DNA from: Candidatus Methanomethylophilaceae archaeon
Lineage (GTDB): Archaea > Thermoplasmatota > Thermoplasmata > Methanomassiliicoccales > Methanomethylophilaceae
Length of the DNA: 5,553 nt
Direction of reading: 5' to 3'
Assembly: GCA_013329105.1 (NCBI GenBank)
Contig: DUKW01000050.1
Span: forward strand, 1 to 5,553
In this document: positions 1 to 5,553 of the stretch, one piece after another
Numbering within the stretch: the first letter of the stretch is position 1
How the letters are laid out: every line of letters begins with the position of its first letter
Made by a program: the position numbers and the translations under genes
The notes under the pieces: generated by a model
The model's database searches: none
What the model was told of the DNA's origin: nothing
What the model saw: only the letters and a program-made list of their open reading frames with translations

Positions 1-1
1 T

Positions 2-793
2 GGTACTTTAAAGGCAATAGGTGGGCGCCTGACATTCTATGAAGGAGAGTATATCTATATCCTCGACGAACGAGGCCGCAAACACTGGCTGGGGGTTTCC
101 CCGAATATCGTTAAGATACCATCGCTTGGAACGATTGACGGCGCTCGTCTTATGAAACTTGATGACGGCGATGACTTTGAGATTGCTGGCCGGCGAATGA
201 ACGTATTCCGCCCTGGCACAGTAGAACTGATGACAACTGTGGAAAGGGGGGCTCAACTCATCACACCCAAGGATGCATCCACAATCATCTTGGAGTGTGA
301 CATACCGTCAGCATCCACGGTGATAGAGGTCGGCGCCGGATCAGGGGCTTTGAGTATAGCGCTACTGCGTAGCATGCCTTCACATGGCATACTATATACC
401 ATCGAGCTGAGGGAGGATTTTGCCAAAAAGGCGAAAAAGAACATCAGCCGTGCAGGTCTAGCAGACAGATGGAGGTGCATCATAGGAGATGCCCACAACA
501 CTGCACTCGACCTAACTGCGGATGCAATGGTTATGGATATCCCTGTGCCTTGGGAGACCCTGGCAGGCGCGGACTCCATGCTCCGCAGCGGGGGAAGATT
601 CTGTGCATATGTGCCGAACACCAACCAGTTGGAGAAGACCGTTCTTGCACTGAGGAATAGGAACTATGTGGAAGTGCGTGCTTTGGAGAACATACAGAGA
701 GAAATGGAGGTCCATGCTGGTGGTGTTAGGCCTTCCTTTGAAATGTTGGGACATACGGGCTATCTAATCTTCGCCAGGAAGACAAGGGCGTGA
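2..793 (+). CDS. trmI: tRNA (adenine-57/58-N1)-methyltransferase TrmI, 5'-truncated
   Basis: This SAM-dependent methyltransferase makes N1-methyladenosine at position 58 (and 57 in many archaea) of the tRNA T-loop, stabilising tRNA structure. The frame is open from the first bases and holds 263 residues. An ATG at 152 is in frame, but starting there would remove the conserved N-terminal small domain (FYEGEY and ILDERGRKHWLGV, about visible residues 12-32), and no ATG, GTG or TTG lies in frame before it, so the true start is upstream of the window. Visible features are the VERGAQLITPKDA segment before the Rossmann fold (about 80-92), motif I VIEVGAGSG (about 107-115), an acidic strand end TIELRE, motif IV-like MDIPVPWE (about 178-185), and the family C-terminus with RPSFEMLGHTGYLIFAR. 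Only a short N-terminal piece should be missing, since archaeal TrmI proteins are about 250-280 residues. It leads the cluster with purS. Family assignment is secure; the exact target adenines are inferred from the archaeal family. Confidence 0.9.
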   Translation, partial: GTLKAIGGRLTFYEGEYIYILDERGRKHWLGVSPNIVKIPSLGTIDGARLMKLDDGDDFEIAGRRMNVFRPGTVELMTTVERGAQLITPKDASTIILECDIPSASTVIEVGAGSGALSIALLRSMPSHGILYTIELREDFAKKAKKNISRAGLADRWRCIIGDAHNTALDLTADAMVMDIPVPWETLAGADSMLRSGGRFCAYVPNTNQLEKTVLALRNRNYVEVRALENIQREMEVHAGGVRPSFEMLGHTGYLIFARKTRA

Positions 794-831
794 CAAAGAA
801 TGACTTAAGTATTCTATTCCAATACCTCAGA

Positions 832-1074
832 ATGATGGCGGTAGCTGAGATTAAGATAGAACTCAAGAAGGGGGTTACCGATCCCGAAGGTCAAAACACC
901 AAAAAGGCCCTGGAACTATTGGGTTTTAAGGGTATACGATCGGTGCGTTCCATTAAATTCTTTGAGATTGAGCTCGAGAGCGAGGGTGATGAAGCTGTGC
1001 TGGCCTGTAAAGAAATGTGCCGTAAACTATTGGCCAATCCGGTCATTCAGAGATACAGCATACATTTGAAGTGA
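832..1074 (+). CDS. purS: FGAM synthase subunit PurS
   Basis: PurS is the small structural subunit of FGAM synthase. It forms a dimer that joins PurQ to PurL and is thought to help channel ammonia between them. The 80-residue product shows the family pattern: a first beta strand AEIKIELKKGV, then DPEGQNTKKALELLGF, the VRSIKFFEIEL strand, and the C-terminal CRKLLANPVIQRYSI motif. The start is uncertain. ATGs at 832 and 835 give the usual length of about 80 residues but have no clear Shine-Dalgarno. An in-frame GTG at 790 overlaps the trmI stop as GTGA and has a weak AGGA upstream; it would add 14 residues (TKNDLSILFQYLRM-like) that precede the conserved domain and are not typical of the family. 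I prefer 832 or 835. The purL start follows 4 nt after the stop. Confidence 0.9.
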   Translation: MMAVAEIKIELKKGVTDPEGQNTKKALELLGFKGIRSVRSIKFFEIELESEGDEAVLACKEMCRKLLANPVIQRYSIHLK

Positions 1075-1077
1075 TCC
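1070..1077 (+). promoter_or_regulatory. purL Shine-Dalgarno overlapping the purS stop
   Basis: AGTGATCC sits one base before the purL ATG and matches seven bases (GTGATCC) of GGAGGTGATCC, the sequence complementary to the archaeal 16S rRNA 3' end. The purS TGA stop (1072-1074) is inside it, so ribosomes ending purS finish on the purL binding site. The spacing to the ATG is shorter than usual, which fits coupling by terminating ribosomes. Confidence 0.5.
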
Positions 1078-1078
1078 C

Positions 1079-3397
1079 ATGGCCATCGACGATCTCATGA
1101 GCCGCGTGGGGAGTGCTCCCGTCTGGGAGATTGACATTCACTCCGCCGATGACGGCCAATTGATGAAGATCTCTCAGGAAATGGGGTTAAGCCTCTCCGT
1201 TGACGAGATGAAAATGGTTCGTGACTATTTCGCCTCTGAGGGAAGGAAACCCACAGATATAGAGCTCCAGTCTATCGGACAAGCCTGGAGCGAGCACTGT
1301 TGCTACAAAAGCTCTAAGATTTACCTCAAGGAGTTCGTTTTCGCGATAGATCACCCAGACATTATATCACGTGGTGATGCTGGGGTCATGCTCTTTGATG
1401 AAGATTACGCATACGCTCTCCGCATAGAGAGCCATAACCACCCATCAGCCATTGAACCCTATGGGGGGGCCGCCACAGGCATAGGAGGCATACTGCGCGA
1501 CGTGGTATGTATGGGTGCCCAACCAATAGCACTGGTCGATCCTCTTTGTTTTGGTCCTATCGATTCTGATAAGGACCTGCCGCCGGGTGTCAAGCATCCG
1601 CGATATCTAATGAGCGGTGTCGTCTCAGGCATAAGAGACTACGGCAACCGTGTGGGCGTTCCCACTCTAAGTGGGGCCTTCTATTTCGATGAAAAATACA
1701 CTGGAAATTGCCTTGTAAATGTTGGCTGCTTGGGAATAGTCAAGCGGGATGAGGTTTGTAACAACTTCGCAGGTGGACCGGGCGAGTTGCTTATACTTTG
1801 TGGCGGCCGTACCGGTAGAGATGGAATACATGGTGTAACATTCGCCTCGCTGGAACTGCAGGAGAGCTCCGAGGAAGAATCACGGGGAGCTGTACAGCTT
1901 GGAGATCCCATTACCAAAGAACCGCTTATACACGCCTGTCTGGAGGTCAATCGTCTAGGCCTCATCACCGGTATGAAAGACCTAGGTGGAGGAGGCCTTA
2001 GTTGTGTGATCGGCGAGATGGCATTGGCCGCGGGTTGTGGGGCGGTTGTTGATCTGGACAAAGTCCCTCTTAAAGAGGAGGACCTCGCACCATGGGAGAT
2101 ATGGGTCTCAGAGTCCCAAGAAAGAATGATGATTTCCACAACAGAGGATAAGGTGGAGGAAATCCTAGAGATATTCAAGACTTGGGACATTCTCGCCACC
2201 GTTGTGGCTAGAACAACTGATGAAAAGAGGACCGTGGTTCTATGGCACGGGGAGAAAATATTCGATATGGATCTCCACTTCCTCACTGGTGGTCCGGTTT
2301 ACTGTCGCCCCTACCAGGGTTTTGAATCCATACCAGAAAAGAGGGAGAATATACCTAAGCTGCCTGATACGTCCACAATACTGCTCAATATGCTCTCCGA
2401 CCCCAATGTGGCATCCAAAGAATGGGCCATTCGCCAATATGATCATGATGTTCGTGCATCTACAGTGCTTCGTCCCTTAGTGGGACCTCCGTATTCCAAT
2501 GGTCCTGGTGATGCGTCAGTGCTCCGTCCGCTGCCCAATAGCATTAGGGGTCTGGCGGTGGCTGTGGGATGCAACCCCTGGTTCACATCAGAGGACCCAT
2601 ACAAAGGAGGAATGTCCGCCGTGGAGGAGGTATGCCGCAACCTTGTCGCAGTGGGAGCTCGTCCCCATTCCATCACAGATTGCCTGAACTTCGGTAACCC
2701 CGAGAGACCAGAACGCTTGGGTGAGTTCCGGGAAGCGATACGAGGCCTGGGCGAAGCTGCAGCGTTCCTTGGTCTTCCCATCCCCTCAGGCAATGTCAGC
2801 TTCTATAACGAAAGTCCACAGGGAGCCGTATTGCCTACACCAATGATCATGGGTGTCGGTATAGTAGATGACATACACCGATGCATCAGCTCTGACCTCA
2901 AAGGAGTCGGAAACCTCCTGTATGTCGTGGGTGATACTGAGAAAGAGATGGGTGGCTCCTTGTTGTATCGTATATATGGAGGAGCGGGAGGTCGCGTCCC
3001 CTCTGTTGATCTGGAAGCGTTCAAGAGAAAAACAGATCGCCTCCTACAGGCCATGAAAGAAGGGATTGTGCTCAGCTGCCACGACTGCTCGGATGGTGGA
3101 TTGGCGGTTTGCCTGGCTGAGATGTGCATAGGCGGGGATATGGGTGCCAGTATATCCTTGGCCTCCATGGGAAAAACGGACCCGATTACCAAAATGTTTT
3201 CAGAGAGCAACGGACGGTGGATAGCGGAAGTGCCTCCGGACAAAGAAGAAAAGTGGCAATCTATCATGGGAAAAGATGCAAGGTTTATCGGTATCACAGG
3301 AGGACCTACCGTTATGATTCACGGCGGAGGCATTGATCTGCCCGTTAAAACACTACGCAGGGCCTGGGGTGATCCTATATGGGATATTATGGGGTGA
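1079..3397 (+). CDS. purL: FGAM synthase subunit PurL
   Basis: PurL is the synthetase subunit of FGAM synthase. It uses ATP and PurQ-derived ammonia to convert formylglycinamide ribonucleotide to formylglycinamidine ribonucleotide in the cytoplasm. The 772-residue protein has the duplicated PurM/AIRS-like architecture. Visible motifs, in order, are QAWSEHC (68-74, with the conserved His73), RIESHNHPSAIEPYGGAATG (115-134, the nucleotide-binding glycine region), LGDPITKEPLIHACLE (274-289), GMKDLGGGGLS (298-308), SESQERMM (344-351), YDHDVR (454-459), LNFGNPERPE (536-545), SGNVSFYNE (570-578) and SDGGLAVCLAEM (671-682). The length fits the small-type PurL that needs separate PurS and PurQ, both encoded next to it; it is far shorter than the ~1300-residue fused enzyme of E. 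coli. About 65 residues precede the WSEHC motif. The reading frame is intact, with no frameshift. The ATG start follows an archaeal Shine-Dalgarno and lies 4 nt after purS. Confidence 0.97.
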   Translation: MAIDDLMSRVGSAPVWEIDIHSADDGQLMKISQEMGLSLSVDEMKMVRDYFASEGRKPTDIELQSIGQAWSEHCCYKSSKIYLKEFVFAIDHPDIISRGDAGVMLFDEDYAYALRIESHNHPSAIEPYGGAATGIGGILRDVVCMGAQPIALVDPLCFGPIDSDKDLPPGVKHPRYLMSGVVSGIRDYGNRVGVPTLSGAFYFDEKYTGNCLVNVGCLGIVKRDEVCNNFAGGPGELLILCGGRTGRDGIHGVTFASLELQESSEEESRGAVQLGDPITKEPLIHACLEVNRLGLITGMKDLGGGGLSCVIGEMALAAGCGAVVDLDKVPLKEEDLAPWEIWVSESQERMMISTTEDKVEEILEIFKTWDILATVVARTTDEKRTVVLWHGEKIFDMDLHFLTGGPVYCRPYQGFESIPEKRENIPKLPDTSTILLNMLSDPNVASKEWAIRQYDHDVRASTVLRPLVGPPYSNGPGDASVLRPLPNSIRGLAVAVGCNPWFTSEDPYKGGMSAVEEVCRNLVAVGARPHSITDCLNFGNPERPERLGEFREAIRGLGEAAAFLGLPIPSGNVSFYNESPQGAVLPTPMIMGVGIVDDIHRCISSDLKGVGNLLYVVGDTEKEMGGSLLYRIYGGAGGRVPSVDLEAFKRKTDRLLQAMKEGIVLSCHDCSDGGLAVCLAEMCIGGDMGASISLASMGKTDPITKMFSESNGRWIAEVPPDKEEKWQSIMGKDARFIGITGGPTVMIHGGGIDLPVKTLRRAWGDPIWDIMG

Positions 3398-3399
3398 GG
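3393..3399 (+). promoter_or_regulatory. purQ Shine-Dalgarno overlapping the purL stop
   Basis: GGTGAGG contains the archaeal GGTGA core and includes the purL TGA stop (3395-3397). It ends 2 nt before the GTG at 3402, or 4 nt if only GGTGA is counted. It fixes the purQ start at 3402 rather than at the in-frame TTG at 3333 inside purL. Confidence 0.55.
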
Positions 3400-3401
3400 A
3401 C

Positions 3402-4205
3402 GTGAATCCTGAGGAAATAAAGGTCTGCATTATGAGGATCGAGGGGACCAACTGCGAAGATGAGACGTATAACGCATGCAAGGCAGCCGGCTGCAACCCA
3501 GAATTGGTTCACCTCAACCAACTGACAGGACATGCTAAAGACCGCCGTGACCTTGAGGAATATGATGCCTTGGCTTTTCCAGGAGGTTTTTCCGCCGGCG
3601 ACTATGTGCGCGCCGGCGCCATCTTCGCCGCACGCGTAAAGAGCTCTTTGGGAAAAGAAATGCGAACGTTCGTAGAGGCAGAGAAACCTATCATAGGAAT
3701 ATGCAACGGTTTCCAGATACTGGTGGAGTTGGGCTTGCTACCAGCCACAGACGGTATCAGCAAAGTGCCCACTGCAGCACTCTTTACCAACGATTCCGGT
3801 CGTTTTGAGTGCCGACCAACATATCTCAAGAATCAAGGAGGCGGGAAATGTTTGTTCACCCGTAAGATCCCGCGCGGGAAAGTTGTCATGTTTCCTAGTG
3901 CCCATGCTGAGGGGAAGTTGATGGGAGACAATGACAGATTCCTTGATCGCTTAGAAGAGAACGGCCAAATAGTCTTCCGTTACGTGAATCCGGATGGCAG
4001 ACCTTCAGGATATCCTTGGAATCCCAACGGTTCGCCAGGCAATGTCGCCGGAATATGCAACCCTTCTGGGAACGTATTGGGTCTTATGCCTCATCCAGAG
4101 AGGGCACTGGATCCACTCACCGCTCCGGATTGGACGCGCCATAAGAAGAAGGAGGGCGATGGTATGGCCATCTTCCGCTCTATGGTAGACTCCCTCTGCC
4201 GTTAG
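3402..4205 (+). CDS. purQ: FGAM synthase subunit PurQ (glutamine amidotransferase)
   Basis: PurQ is the class I (triad) glutaminase that hydrolyses glutamine and passes ammonia to PurL. With the GTG start the product is 267 residues. The N-terminus IKVCIMRIEGTNCEDET carries the family's start strand and GTN-D/E pattern. AFPGGFSAGDYVRAG (about 58-72) is the oxyanion/synthetase contact loop, IIGICNGFQIL (about 97-107) holds the nucleophile elbow with Cys101, and LMPHPER (about 228-234) supplies the catalytic His231 and Glu233. It is longer than the ~225-residue Bacillus enzyme. The extra length appears to be in a segment around residues 140-165 and in a tail after the HPE motif (DPLTAPDW onward), which agrees with my recollection of long archaeal PurQ forms. 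It is the last gene of the plus-strand cluster, and its TAG overlaps the ribK stop on the other strand. Confidence 0.95.
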   Translation: MNPEEIKVCIMRIEGTNCEDETYNACKAAGCNPELVHLNQLTGHAKDRRDLEEYDALAFPGGFSAGDYVRAGAIFAARVKSSLGKEMRTFVEAEKPIIGICNGFQILVELGLLPATDGISKVPTAALFTNDSGRFECRPTYLKNQGGGKCLFTRKIPRGKVVMFPSAHAEGKLMGDNDRFLDRLEENGQIVFRYVNPDGRPSGYPWNPNGSPGNVAGICNPSGNVLGLMPHPERALDPLTAPDWTRHKKKEGDGMAIFRSMVDSLCR

Positions 4206-4858
4206 ATCTCGACACGAACCTCCACCCGATCACCGTCCGTTATGCTCAGCGTACGGCGGAGATGGTATTGACAAAGCACCTCTATGACATCGTCATAATG
4301 GGATCTCTCAGGGATAACGACCGCACAGTCGATGTTACGTATTTTCGCTTTGTAAGCAGTGACTTCCCCGAAGGTCCTTCCCTCTTTGGAGAATCCTTTT
4401 ATCTTATAGCCGGGACTATCACGGATGATGTCTAGTTTCCCCACATCCTCTTTGTCCAACTTTATATTAAGCGTCCCCTCATAGGGTTTGAAGTTCAGCT
4501 GATTAATGAACTGCTCCATATAGGGGCTCTGGCATATGTAGTATCCCCCCTCACCCATGCCAGTGGTAATTGTACCATGAAGGATCACGTGATCTGTCAT
4601 CTCAAATATACGGCGATATTCAGCATATTCACGGCGCAGCTCTTCTATCCCTTTCTCGGTGAGCCTTATTCTCTGCCTTCTTGCCCCAAGGTCTCTTTCT
4701 ATAAATCCTTCCTCCAGAAGTTCCAGTATTCGCTTAGATGCAGACTGCTGACTCATTCCGAGAGCCTCCCCCAACTCACGTGAGGAGATGGCCACGTAAC
4801 CACTCATTCCTCCCAAAAGAGCCACCTTCCTAAGAGCGGGCAGGTATTTCTCGTTCAT
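4202..4858 (-). CDS. ribK: HTH-domain CTP-dependent riboflavin kinase (RbkR type)
   Basis: This enzyme phosphorylates riboflavin to FMN using CTP, the archaeal replacement for the ATP-dependent bacterial kinase. The 218-residue protein has two parts. Residues about 10-85 form a MarR-like winged helix, with a helix-turn-helix around SSRELGEALGMSQQSASKRI (25-44) and a wing region ending LTEKGIEEL. Residues about 90-218 form the DUF120/riboflavin kinase domain, with GTITTGMGEGGYYI (95-108, nucleotide loop), KPYEGTLNIKL (124-134, PxxGTLN metal/substrate motif), VIPERSHY (181-188) and ITDGDRVEV (206-214). The kinase domain alone is about 130 residues in Methanocaldococcus. Proteins with this two-domain form are known from archaea as RbkR, repressors of riboflavin genes that also act as kinases; a regulatory role here is inferred from the intact HTH. 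The ATG follows a perfect GGTGATC with 4-nt spacing. Its C-terminus converges on purQ, overlapping 4 bp. Confidence 0.95.
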   Translation of the reverse strand: MNEKYLPALRKVALLGGMSGYVAISSRELGEALGMSQQSASKRILELLEEGFIERDLGARRQRIRLTEKGIEELRREYAEYRRIFEMTDHVILHGTITTGMGEGGYYICQSPYMEQFINQLNFKPYEGTLNIKLDKEDVGKLDIIRDSPGYKIKGFSKEGRTFGEVTAYKAKIRNIDCAVVIPERSHYDDVIEVLCQYHLRRTLSITDGDRVEVRVEI

Positions 4859-4862
4859 GATA

Positions 4863-4869
4863 GATCACC
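4863..4869 (-). promoter_or_regulatory. ribK Shine-Dalgarno GGTGATC
   Basis: On the minus strand GGTGATC lies 4 nt before the ribK ATG, a perfect match to the archaeal anti-Shine-Dalgarno region. It confirms the start at 4858 and shows that ribK has a leadered mRNA. Confidence 0.8.
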
Positions 4870-4873
4870 GATA

Positions 4874-4885
4874 ATTCTAAGGAAT
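4874..4885. promoter_or_regulatory. Dyad ATTC-N4-GAAT at the ribK promoter, possible operator
   Basis: ATTC and GAAT form a perfect 4-bp inverted repeat around TAAG. It lies between the ribK TATA-like element and its Shine-Dalgarno, around where transcription should start. This is a typical place for an archaeal repressor site, and autoregulation by the HTH of ribK is possible. The arms are short and could occur by chance. Confidence 0.25.
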
Positions 4886-4890
4886 GAGAT

Positions 4891-4900
4891 CATATATTGT
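4891..4900 (-). promoter_or_regulatory. TATA-like box A for ribK
   Basis: The minus strand reads ACAATATATG here. Initiation about 25 bp downstream would fall near 4870, giving a leader of roughly 12 nt that just contains the GGTGATC ribosome-binding site. No clear BRE can be picked out, so the call rests on AT content and spacing. Confidence 0.4.
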
Positions 4901-4904
4901 CGCC

Positions 4905-4913
4905 TATAGTAAA
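4905..4913 (+). promoter_or_regulatory. TATA-like box A for the marker protein 8 gene
   Basis: TATAGTAAA is the best plus-strand TATA-like sequence before the gene at 4979. It predicts initiation near 4932-4936 and a leader of about 45 nt. It lies only 4 bp from the ribK TATA-like element on the other strand, so the two promoters would be back to back. The match to the archaeal consensus is moderate. Confidence 0.3.
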
Positions 4914-4921
4914 AACATGTT
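4914..4921. promoter_or_regulatory. Perfect 8-bp palindrome AACATGTT
   Basis: This palindrome directly follows the plus-strand TATA-like element and lies within the divergent promoter region, so a protein bound here could affect both promoters. It is short and no regulator can be assigned from the sequence. Confidence 0.2.
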
Positions 4922-4939
4922 GCCATAAGATGGGCAGAA

Positions 4940-4953
4940 CAGGGAATATCCTG
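4940..4953. promoter_or_regulatory. Dyad CAGG-N6-CCTG in the marker protein 8 leader
   Basis: CAGG and CCTG form inverted arms around GAATAT. The dyad is downstream of the predicted start of transcription, 25 nt before the ATG at 4979. It could be an operator or a small, weak RNA hairpin. Four-base arms give limited support. Confidence 0.2.
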
Positions 4954-4968
4954 AAAATGAATCACGAA

Positions 4969-4973
4969 GGGAG
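4969..4973 (+). promoter_or_regulatory. Shine-Dalgarno for the marker protein 8 gene
   Basis: GGGAG (GGAG core at 4970-4973) ends 5 nt before the ATG at 4979. It supports that start over the in-frame GTG at 4991 and ATG at 4994. Confidence 0.55.
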
Positions 4974-4978
4974 ATAAG

Positions 4979-5553
4979 ATGGGGAGACACGTGATGGAGG
5001 TCATGGGCAAGACTAGAGTTGTGGTTGAAGAGGGGAAAGTAGTGGAGGTGGGCGAACCGCTTATTGAATATTGCCCTCTGTTCAAACGTCATAGGGGTAT
5101 AGAGCGTATCGACAGTGGTGTCGTCCGTGACAACATCGAGTTCCGTATCAGGGATTTCGGCTTATGCACACCGGAAAGGCAGATGTACATGGACGATTTC
5201 CTCAGCTTCGGTGTCTCAGAGCTTCTCTCTCTTGCCGTAAAGGAAGGTTCACTCGATGCCGCGGTGATCGTCAGTGACGGCATTGGGACCTGTGTGATAG
5301 ACGATCCGCGTATGATACAGGGTCTGGGAGGTCGCGTCTCTGGAATCGTATCCGTGGAGGTCTTTCCGGAAATGCTGGAGAAGCTCGGCCATGGACGTTC
5401 ACTCAATGGGGAGATCAATCAAGTGAAGGGTGTAGAGCTGGCATTCTCTCTAGGCTACGAGCGTGTAGGGGTTAGCATAGTGGATGGAAATGAAGCAGAG
5501 ACACTGCGAAAACAGTTCGGTGACAAGGTCTTGATCTTCGCTGTCCATACCAC
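4979..5553 (+). CDS. Methanogenesis marker protein 8 (DUF2099), 3'-truncated
   Basis: This belongs to the DUF2099 family named methanogenesis marker protein 8, found mainly in methanogens and with no biochemical role that I can state. The frame is open from the ATG to the window edge, giving 191 residues of what should be a protein of roughly 250-300. Recognition rests on the N-terminus HVMEVMGKTRVVVEEGKVVE (4-23), EYCPLFKRHRGIE (30-42), NIEFRIRDFGLCTPER (52-67), a glycine-rich segment DGIGTCVIDDP (100-110) and QGLGGRVSGIV (114-124). Cys32 (YCPLF) and Cys63 (GLCTP) look like the conserved cysteines of the family and might bind a metal or cofactor; that is inference. No signal peptide or membrane segment is visible, so it is probably cytoplasmic. 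The start at 4979 has a GGAG ribosome-binding site and keeps the conserved HVME sequence. It is divergent from ribK, 120 bp away. The gene has no stop in the window. Confidence 0.88.
   Translation, partial: MGRHVMEVMGKTRVVVEEGKVVEVGEPLIEYCPLFKRHRGIERIDSGVVRDNIEFRIRDFGLCTPERQMYMDDFLSFGVSELLSLAVKEGSLDAAVIVSDGIGTCVIDDPRMIQGLGGRVSGIVSVEVFPEMLEKLGHGRSLNGEINQVKGVELAFSLGYERVGVSIVDGNEAETLRKQFGDKVLIFAVHT

Noticed and set aside
152..154. ATG as the trmI start
   Set aside because: The frame is open to the window edge and the upstream residues (EGEY, ILDERGRK) match the N-terminal domain of archaeal TrmI, so this is an internal methionine.
253..624. Antisense open frame opposite trmI
   Set aside because: It overlaps the conserved methyltransferase motifs on the other strand, has no ribosome-binding site and shows no recognisable domain.
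1681..2286. Long antisense open frame (201 codons) opposite purL
   Set aside because: It lies wholly within the strongly conserved purL coding region, has low-complexity Ser/Pro/Arg-rich composition and resembles no family; it is a shadow of purL codon bias. The same holds for the antisense frame at 2803-3297.
3333..3401. TTG start for purQ inside purL
   Set aside because: It would overlap purL by 65 nt and add 23 non-family residues; the GTG at 3402 has a GGTGA ribosome-binding site and gives the expected N-terminus.
4855..5085. Antisense frames over the 5' part of the marker 8 gene and the intergenic region
   Set aside because: They run opposite conserved DUF2099 codons and through the divergent promoter region, with unstructured Ser/Thr-rich translations and no family signature.
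1..5553. Search for CRISPR arrays, tRNA or rRNA genes, IS ends and tandem repeats
   Set aside because: No repeated unit, cloverleaf-like sequence, transposase frame or long inverted repeat was seen; all but about 165 bases belong to conserved protein genes.

Overview
This 5.5 kb window looks like chromosomal DNA from a methanogenic archaeon, most likely of the Thermoplasmata/Methanomassiliicoccales type. Three things support this. There is a CTP-dependent archaeal riboflavin kinase with an N-terminal winged-helix domain. There is a recognisable methanogenesis marker protein 8. Ribosome-binding sites have archaeal form (GGTGATC/GGTGA), with frequent AUA, AGA and AGG codons. The order-level placement is inference, not something the sequence proves.

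Left to right, positions 2-4205 hold a tightly packed plus-strand cluster: trmI (5' end outside the window), purS, purL and purQ. The last three encode the complete three-subunit phosphoribosylformylglycinamidine (FGAM) synthase, step 4 of de novo purine synthesis. PurQ releases ammonia from glutamine, PurS bridges the subunits, and PurL carries out the ATP-dependent amidation. The purS-purL and purL-purQ gaps are each 4 nt, and the stop codon of the upstream gene lies inside the Shine-Dalgarno sequence of the next.

Positions 4202-4858 hold ribK on the minus strand, an HTH-riboflavin kinase of the RbkR type. It converges on purQ, and the two stop codons overlap by 4 bp with no visible terminator. 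Riboflavin is made from GTP, so purine synthesis and flavin activation are metabolically linked, although the opposite strands argue against a shared transcript.

Positions 4859-4978 form a 120-bp divergent promoter region. It contains back-to-back TATA-like elements and several short dyads that could be operators. The gene for methanogenesis marker protein 8 starts at 4979 and runs off the right edge.

There are no mobile elements, CRISPR arrays, RNA genes or long repeats. I found no new multi-gene system. The most interesting part is the small divergent region between a self-contained flavin sensor/regulator and a methanogenesis gene of unknown function.
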